Source of the DNA: an uncultured Aquimarina sp.
Lineage (GTDB): Bacteria; Bacteroidota; Bacteroidia; Flavobacteriales; Flavobacteriaceae
Reading direction: 5' to 3'
Length of the DNA stretch: 41,855 nt
NCBI GenBank assembly: GCA_937951135.1
Contig: CALFCI010000087.1
Location: 1-41,855, forward strand
Every line of letters begins with the position of its first letter. The first letter of the stretch is position 1. Position numbers and translations under genes: made by a program. Below are positions 37,253 through 41,855 of this stretch, piece by piece. Below the pieces are notes generated by a model. It did no database searches. It saw nothing but the letters and a program-made list of their open reading frames with translations, and was not told the origin of the DNA.

Positions 37253-37305
37253 TCGTTGGAGGGGAATTCAGTGTCGATGAATGGCGTTTTAGTGTCGACG
37301 AATGG
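37253..37305 (-). promoter_or_regulatory. Site E: two strong and one weak 21-bp-phased direct repeats upstream of the H-NOX operon
   Basis: Coding strand: CCATTCGTCGA (37305-37295), CCATTCATCGA (37284-37274), CCCTCCAACGA (37263-37253). Confidence 0.72.
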
Positions 37306-37386
37306 GTTTGAGATAGTAATGTATACGTGAAGAGCCAAGATTAAAGGGTAAGATGAGGGTTTTCGTGAAGCCACCCTCACCTCAAT

Positions 37387-37405
37387 CCTCTCCCAAAGGG
37401 AGAGG
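37387..37405. repeat. Extragenic palindrome CCTCTCCC-AAA-GGGAGAGG
   Basis: Perfect 8-bp arms, 3-nt loop, in ccaccctcacctcaatCCTCTCCCaaaGGGAGAGGagg. Confidence 0.7.
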
Positions 37406-37547
37406 AGGTTTATTTTGCTGATTGAGATTACTTAAAAATTATTTTAAATCGAATTTAGGTGTAAAGTAGATACTCTTGAATAATTAGTATAGAAACGATC
37501 TCGATCTATAACATTTCACCTAACTTTGTGATTTTAAATTCAGGAGC

Positions 37548-38429
37548 ATGACACATAAAGCAGGATTTGTAAATATTATAGGGAACCCTAATGTAGGTAA
37601 GTCTACATTAATGAATGCCTTTGTTGGCGAGAAGTTATCGATCATTACTTCTAAGGCACAAACCACTAGGCATCGGATATTAGGTATTGTAAATGGAGAT
37701 GATTTCCAAGTCATCTTATCGGATACCCCTGGTATTATAAAACCCGCATACGAGTTACAAGCATCTATGATGGGGTTTGTAAAGTCTGCTTTTGAAGATG
37801 CAGATGTTTTGATTTACATGGTAGAGATTGGGGAGACAGCATTAAAAGATGATGCTTTTTTTGCAAAAATCACAACCGCAAAAATTCCTGTGATTCTAGT
37901 ATTGAATAAAATTGACAATTCAAATCAAGAGCAGTTGGAAGCACAAGTACAATTTTGGGCAGAAAAAGTACCCAATGCAGAATTGTACCCAGTATCCGCA
38001 TTAGAAAAATTTAATGTAAAGGAGGTTTTTGACCGTATTATTGAATTGCTGCCAGTTTCACCACCATTTTATCCCAAGGATCAATTAACCGATAAACCGG
38101 AGCGGTTTTTTGTGAATGAAGCCATTCGCGAACAAATATTAATGCATTATAAAAAAGAAATTCCATACTCGGTAGAAGTAGAGACCGAAGATTTTATGGA
38201 AGATGATGAGATCATTAGAATTCGTTCGGTGATTATGGTAGAACGAGATTCTCAAAAAGGAATCATTATAGGCCATAAAGGATCTGCGCTTAAAAGGGTA
38301 GGAGTAGCCTCTAGAACAGCATTAGAAAAATTCTTTGGAAAACAAATTCATATTGAACTGTATGTGAAAGTCAATAAAAATTGGCGAAATAACGATCGAC
38401 AACTCAAACGTTTTGGGTATAATAATTAG
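37548..38429 (+). CDS. era: GTPase Era
   Basis: 293 aa; GNPNVGKSTLMNA, DTPGIIKP, VLNKID, C-terminal KH domain. TAACTTTG at 37521-37528. Confidence 0.97.
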   Translation: MTHKAGFVNIIGNPNVGKSTLMNAFVGEKLSIITSKAQTTRHRILGIVNGDDFQVILSDTPGIIKPAYELQASMMGFVKSAFEDADVLIYMVEIGETALKDDAFFAKITTAKIPVILVLNKIDNSNQEQLEAQVQFWAEKVPNAELYPVSALEKFNVKEVFDRIIELLPVSPPFYPKDQLTDKPERFFVNEAIREQILMHYKKEIPYSVEVETEDFMEDDEIIRIRSVIMVERDSQKGIIIGHKGSALKRVGVASRTALEKFFGKQIHIELYVKVNKNWRNNDRQLKRFGYNN

Positions 38430-38451
38430 ATTTCTTTAGTTTCAGAGTTTC

Positions 38452-38486
38452 AGTGAATTTTTTGACCGAAGGTCAAAAAATTCACT
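38452..38486. repeat. Palindrome AGTGAATTTTTTGACC-GAA-GGTCAAAAAATTCACT
   Basis: Perfect 16-bp arms with 3-nt loop. Confidence 0.95.
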
Positions 38487-38569
38487 ATTCACTATTCACT
38501 ATTCACTATTCACTATTCACTATTCACTATTCACTATTCACTATTCACTATTCACTATTCACTATTCAC
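38480..38569. repeat. Tandem heptamer (ATTCACT) x12 plus partial
   Basis: First unit lies inside the 3' arm of the adjacent palindrome. Confidence 0.95.
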
Positions 38570-38685
38570 AGCGCAGTATTTTATAAAATGAAACATAAAA
38601 ATAGCATTAAGTTGTTTTTAAGGTAACAGTAAAGATATAGGTATGATGGAATTTTATGATCTAACTAAAAACACAGAATTAGATC

Positions 38686-40197
38686 ATGAAAAATCAGTTA
38701 TTACAATTTTGTACAGCAGCGATATTGATATTAAGCGTGGTATCATGCACTCGTGACAATGCTCCAACTCCACCAGTAAATACATCGGCATTGACGTTTA
38801 CAAAAATCAGTTCGTTTACTAACGGAACAGGTGAGGAAGGCTTTGCTGAAATTTCTGCATTTGACCCTTTAACAGCACAATTATTTATTGTAAATCCAGC
38901 GCAAGCAGAAATCAGTGTTTGGGATTTGTCAAACTCTAAAATACCAATACAAAACACAGGAATCTCAGTATCAGGAATTCCAAATAGTGTTGCTGTACAC
39001 GAAGGGAAAGTTGCGGTAGCTTTAGAAAACACAACAAGCAAGCAGGCTAACGGAACAATTGCATTATATGATGCAACTTCTAAGATTTTGGAAAACACAT
39101 ATCCTGCTGGAGCATTACCAGATATGGTTGCATTTAGTCCAGATGGCAATTATATCATCACGGCCAATGAAGGAGAACCAAATGATGAATATACCAACGA
39201 TCCAGAAGGTTCAATTACTATTGTAGATCGTAAAACAAAACAAGCAGTTACTATAGGGTTTACGGCATTTAACGGGCAAACTATTGGAAATGATTTTCGA
39301 ATTTTCGGAAAAGGAGCTAGTGTAGCACAAGATATAGAACCAGAGTATGTTGCAGTTTCAAAAGATTCAAAAACAGCGTATGTAACCTTACAAGAGAACA
39401 ACGGGATTGCTGTAGTAGATTTACAAGCCAAAACAGTAACAAGTATTATCGGGTTAGGAGTTAAAGATCACAGTTTGGTAGGAAATCAGTTGGATGCGAG
39501 TAATAAAGATGATCGTGCAGGAAATTTTAAAAACTGGCCAGTATTTGGGTTGTATCAGCCCGATGCAATTGAAGCCGTAGAAATTAAGGGTAGTCCCTAT
39601 TTAGTGACGGCCAATGAAGGAGATGCAAGAGATTATGATGGTTTTTCTGAAGAAGTACGGATAAAAGATTTGGTACTAGATCCTGATGTGTTTCCAGATG
39701 CGGCAACATTACAGTTAGATGAAAATTTAGGAAGGCTAAAAACAACAACAGCAAATGGTGATATCGATAATGATGGCGATGTTGATCAATTATATGCGTA
39801 CGGTGCACGGTCATTTACGATTTGGAACACTTCTGGAAGTGTTATTTACGATAGTGGAGATTTTTTAGGAAAGAAAACATTCGAGTTGCGCTCCGATCTT
39901 TTTAATAATAATGATAGCAGATCCGATGATAAAGGTGCAGAGCCAGAGAGCGTGATCACATTGAAGATAGGAGATAAAACACTTTTGTTTATAGGTTTAG
40001 AACGCACAGGTGGAGTATTTGTGTTTGATATGACAGATCCATTTAGTCCAACTTTTTTACAATGGCTAGTAGAAACTTCAGATATCGGTCCAGAAGGGCT
40101 TACTGTAGTGCCTGCTATAAAAAGTCCTACTGAACATGATTTATTAATTGTAACCAATGAGGTATCAAGTACAGTAACGGTTTACGAGATTAAATAA
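38686..40197 (+). CDS. Choice-of-anchor I family beta-propeller lipoprotein
   Basis: 503 aa; lipobox VVSCT, FSPDGNYIITANEGEPNDEYTNDPEGSITIVD, YGARSFTIWN, ERTGGVFVFDMTDP. Confidence 0.9.
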   Translation: MKNQLLQFCTAAILILSVVSCTRDNAPTPPVNTSALTFTKISSFTNGTGEEGFAEISAFDPLTAQLFIVNPAQAEISVWDLSNSKIPIQNTGISVSGIPNSVAVHEGKVAVALENTTSKQANGTIALYDATSKILENTYPAGALPDMVAFSPDGNYIITANEGEPNDEYTNDPEGSITIVDRKTKQAVTIGFTAFNGQTIGNDFRIFGKGASVAQDIEPEYVAVSKDSKTAYVTLQENNGIAVVDLQAKTVTSIIGLGVKDHSLVGNQLDASNKDDRAGNFKNWPVFGLYQPDAIEAVEIKGSPYLVTANEGDARDYDGFSEEVRIKDLVLDPDVFPDAATLQLDENLGRLKTTTANGDIDNDGDVDQLYAYGARSFTIWNTSGSVIYDSGDFLGKKTFELRSDLFNNNDSRSDDKGAEPESVITLKIGDKTLLFIGLERTGGVFVFDMTDPFSPTFLQWLVETSDIGPEGLTVVPAIKSPTEHDLLIVTNEVSSTVTVYEIK

Positions 40198-40295
40198 GAC
40201 CGCAAAAGGTTTGTTGTTTCTCAGTAACCATATATCGAAAACACTATTTATCTTTGGAGTGAGTAATTTTTTCACAGACTGACTATCAATTATGA

Positions 40296-40334
40296 AAAAG
40301 CCCAACAGATCAATGCGCTGATCGTTGGGCTTTT
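40296..40334. terminator. Bidirectional rho-independent terminator
   Basis: AAAAGCCCAAC-a-GATCA-ATGCGC-TGATC-GTTGGGCTTTT. Confidence 0.92.
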
Positions 40335-40586
40335 CATTTTTTAGGAAGTGTTCTTTATAAAAGTTTCAAAGATTACGCTGTGCTGAGTTGCAAAGCTTCA
40401 AAGCAACAAAGTTTCAGCGTTTATGTTTAGTAATTTTCTCATTTTATTCTCAAAAAACTGTCTAAATCTTTGAATCTTTGGAACTTTGCAGCTTTGAAAT
40501 TCCTTAACAACATACATATCCACTATTTTATGCTCCAACTCCGATAAAAAGGCTAATTTTGCAGAAACTTTAGCATAACAGATTTC

Positions 40587-41855
40587 ATGAGTACTATTGT
40601 AGCGATTGTAGGGAGACCTAATGTAGGAAAATCAACGTTTTTTAACCGTTTGATTCAGCGTAGAGAAGCCATTGTAGATGCCGTAAGTGGGGTAACCCGT
40701 GATCGACATTATGGAAAGAGTGACTGGAATGGTCGAGAGTTTTCATTGATTGATACCGGAGGGTATGTGCTTGGGAGTGATGATGTTTTTGAATCAGAGA
40801 TCGATAAGCAGGTAGAATTGGCAATTGATGAAGCTGATGCCATTATTTTTATGGTCGATGTAGAGTCTGGGGTTACAGGTATGGATGAAGATGTCGCCAC
40901 TTTATTGCGAAAAGTAAATAAGCCTGTGCTTTTGGCGATCAATAAAGTTGATAATGGGAAACGAGAAGCGGATGCTGTAGAGTTTTATGCATTAGGTTTA
41001 GGAGAATATTATACTATTGCTAGTATTAATGGTAGTGGTACAGGAGAACTGCTGGATGCTTTAATTGAAGCTTTACCAGAAAAAGAAGAAGTAGAAGAAG
41101 ACGATTTACCACGTTTTGCCGTAGTAGGAAGACCAAATGCAGGAAAATCATCGTTTATCAATGCGTTGATAGGTGAAGAGCGATATATCGTAACTGATGT
41201 TGCAGGAACTACTCGAGATGCTATAGATACCAAGTATAGTCGTTTTGGATTTGAGTTTAATTTAGTAGATACCGCAGGAATCCGTAGAAAGGCTAAAGTT
41301 AAAGAAGACTTAGAGTTTTATTCGGTAATGCGATCGGTACGGGCAATAGAACATAGTGATGTTTGTTTGTTAGTAGTAGATGCCACTCGTGGATTTGACT
41401 CACAAGTACAAAATATTTTTTGGTTAGCAGAACGCAACCGAAAAGGAATCGTAATCCTTGTGAATAAGTGGGATTTGGTTGAAAATAAAGAAAGTAATAC
41501 CCTCAAGGATTTTGAAAAACATATCCGAAAACAAATCGAACCTTTTACCGATGTGCCGATTGTTTTTATTTCGGTATTAACGAAGCAGCGTATTTTTAAA
41601 GCTATGGAAACGGCGGTTGAGGTATATAAAAACCGTTCTAAGAAAATCAAAACAAGTGTAATGAATGACACGATGTTGTCGATTATAGAGCATTATCCAC
41701 CACCAGCCTATAAAGGAAAGCATGTAAAGATCAAATACTGCATGCAATTGCCAACTCCACAACCACAATTTGCTTTTTTCTGTAATTTACCGCAATACGT
41801 AAGAGAGCCATATAAGCGTTTTTTAGAGAATAAATTACGAAAGGAGTTTGATTTT
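40587..41855 (+). CDS. der: Ribosome biogenesis GTPase Der (EngA), truncated by window end
   Basis: [23 protein letters not shown]..., second GTPase domain [35 protein letters not shown]. No stop before 41855. TAATTTTG at 40554-40561. Confidence 0.97.
   Translation, partial: MSTIVAIVGRPNVGKSTFFNRLIQRREAIVDAVSGVTRDRHYGKSDWNGREFSLIDTGGYVLGSDDVFESEIDKQVELAIDEADAIIFMVDVESGVTGMDEDVATLLRKVNKPVLLAINKVDNGKREADAVEFYALGLGEYYTIASINGSGTGELLDALIEALPEKEEVEEDDLPRFAVVGRPNAGKSSFINALIGEERYIVTDVAGTTRDAIDTKYSRFGFEFNLVDTAGIRRKAKVKEDLEFYSVMRSVRAIEHSDVCLLVVDATRGFDSQVQNIFWLAERNRKGIVILVNKWDLVENKESNTLKDFEKHIRKQIEPFTDVPIVFISVLTKQRIFKAMETAVEVYKNRSKKIKTSVMNDTMLSIIEHYPPPAYKGKHVKIKYCMQLPTPQPQFAFFCNLPQYVREPYKRFLENKLRKEFDF

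Noticed and set aside
38452-38486. Palindrome considered as a rho-independent terminator of era
   Set aside because: T run lies before and A run after the GACC/GGTC core on both strands, the reverse of terminator polarity, and the GC core is only 4 bp.

Overview
Flavobacteriaceae-type (Bacteroidota) chromosomal window, judged from AT richness, T9SS sorting domain, TAnnTTTG -7 boxes and protein families. It holds housekeeping genes (tsaB, manA, era, der), a TolC/HlyD efflux pair and a probable T6SS TssD fragment. Between about 9.1 and 22.8 kb lies a non-canonical exopolysaccharide-type locus: GT2, a giant GT-C-like membrane protein, an Ig-like membrane protein, a GH5-like hydrolase, GT4, flippase, STAS protein and a TPR+YaiO barrel. 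A 1337-aa T9SS surface protein, a redox-type MarR/thioredoxin cluster, an IS66-scarred accessory patch and a seven-gene H-NOX/FIST/histidine-kinase/Hpt/LytTR phosphorelay operon follow. Main hunt result: a two-copy direct repeat (CCAYTCRTCGA-N10-NNNNNNATCGA, exact 21-bp period) lies exactly 30 bp upstream of a -7-like box in front of four genes: GT2, GT4, STAS and the T9SS protein. The same repeat, in two strong copies plus one weak, lies upstream of the H-NOX operon. This looks like a LytTR regulon linking a heme/NO-sensing phosphorelay to exopolysaccharide and surface-protein genes. Second result: an unannotated 31-aa transmembrane ORF with its own terminator and an apparent antisense promoter and terminator, which is the layout of a type I toxin-antitoxin locus. 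Third: intergenic GACC/GGTC palindromes that carry tandem 7-8-bp expansions of one hairpin arm. All calls come from reading the sequence; no database search or folding was run.
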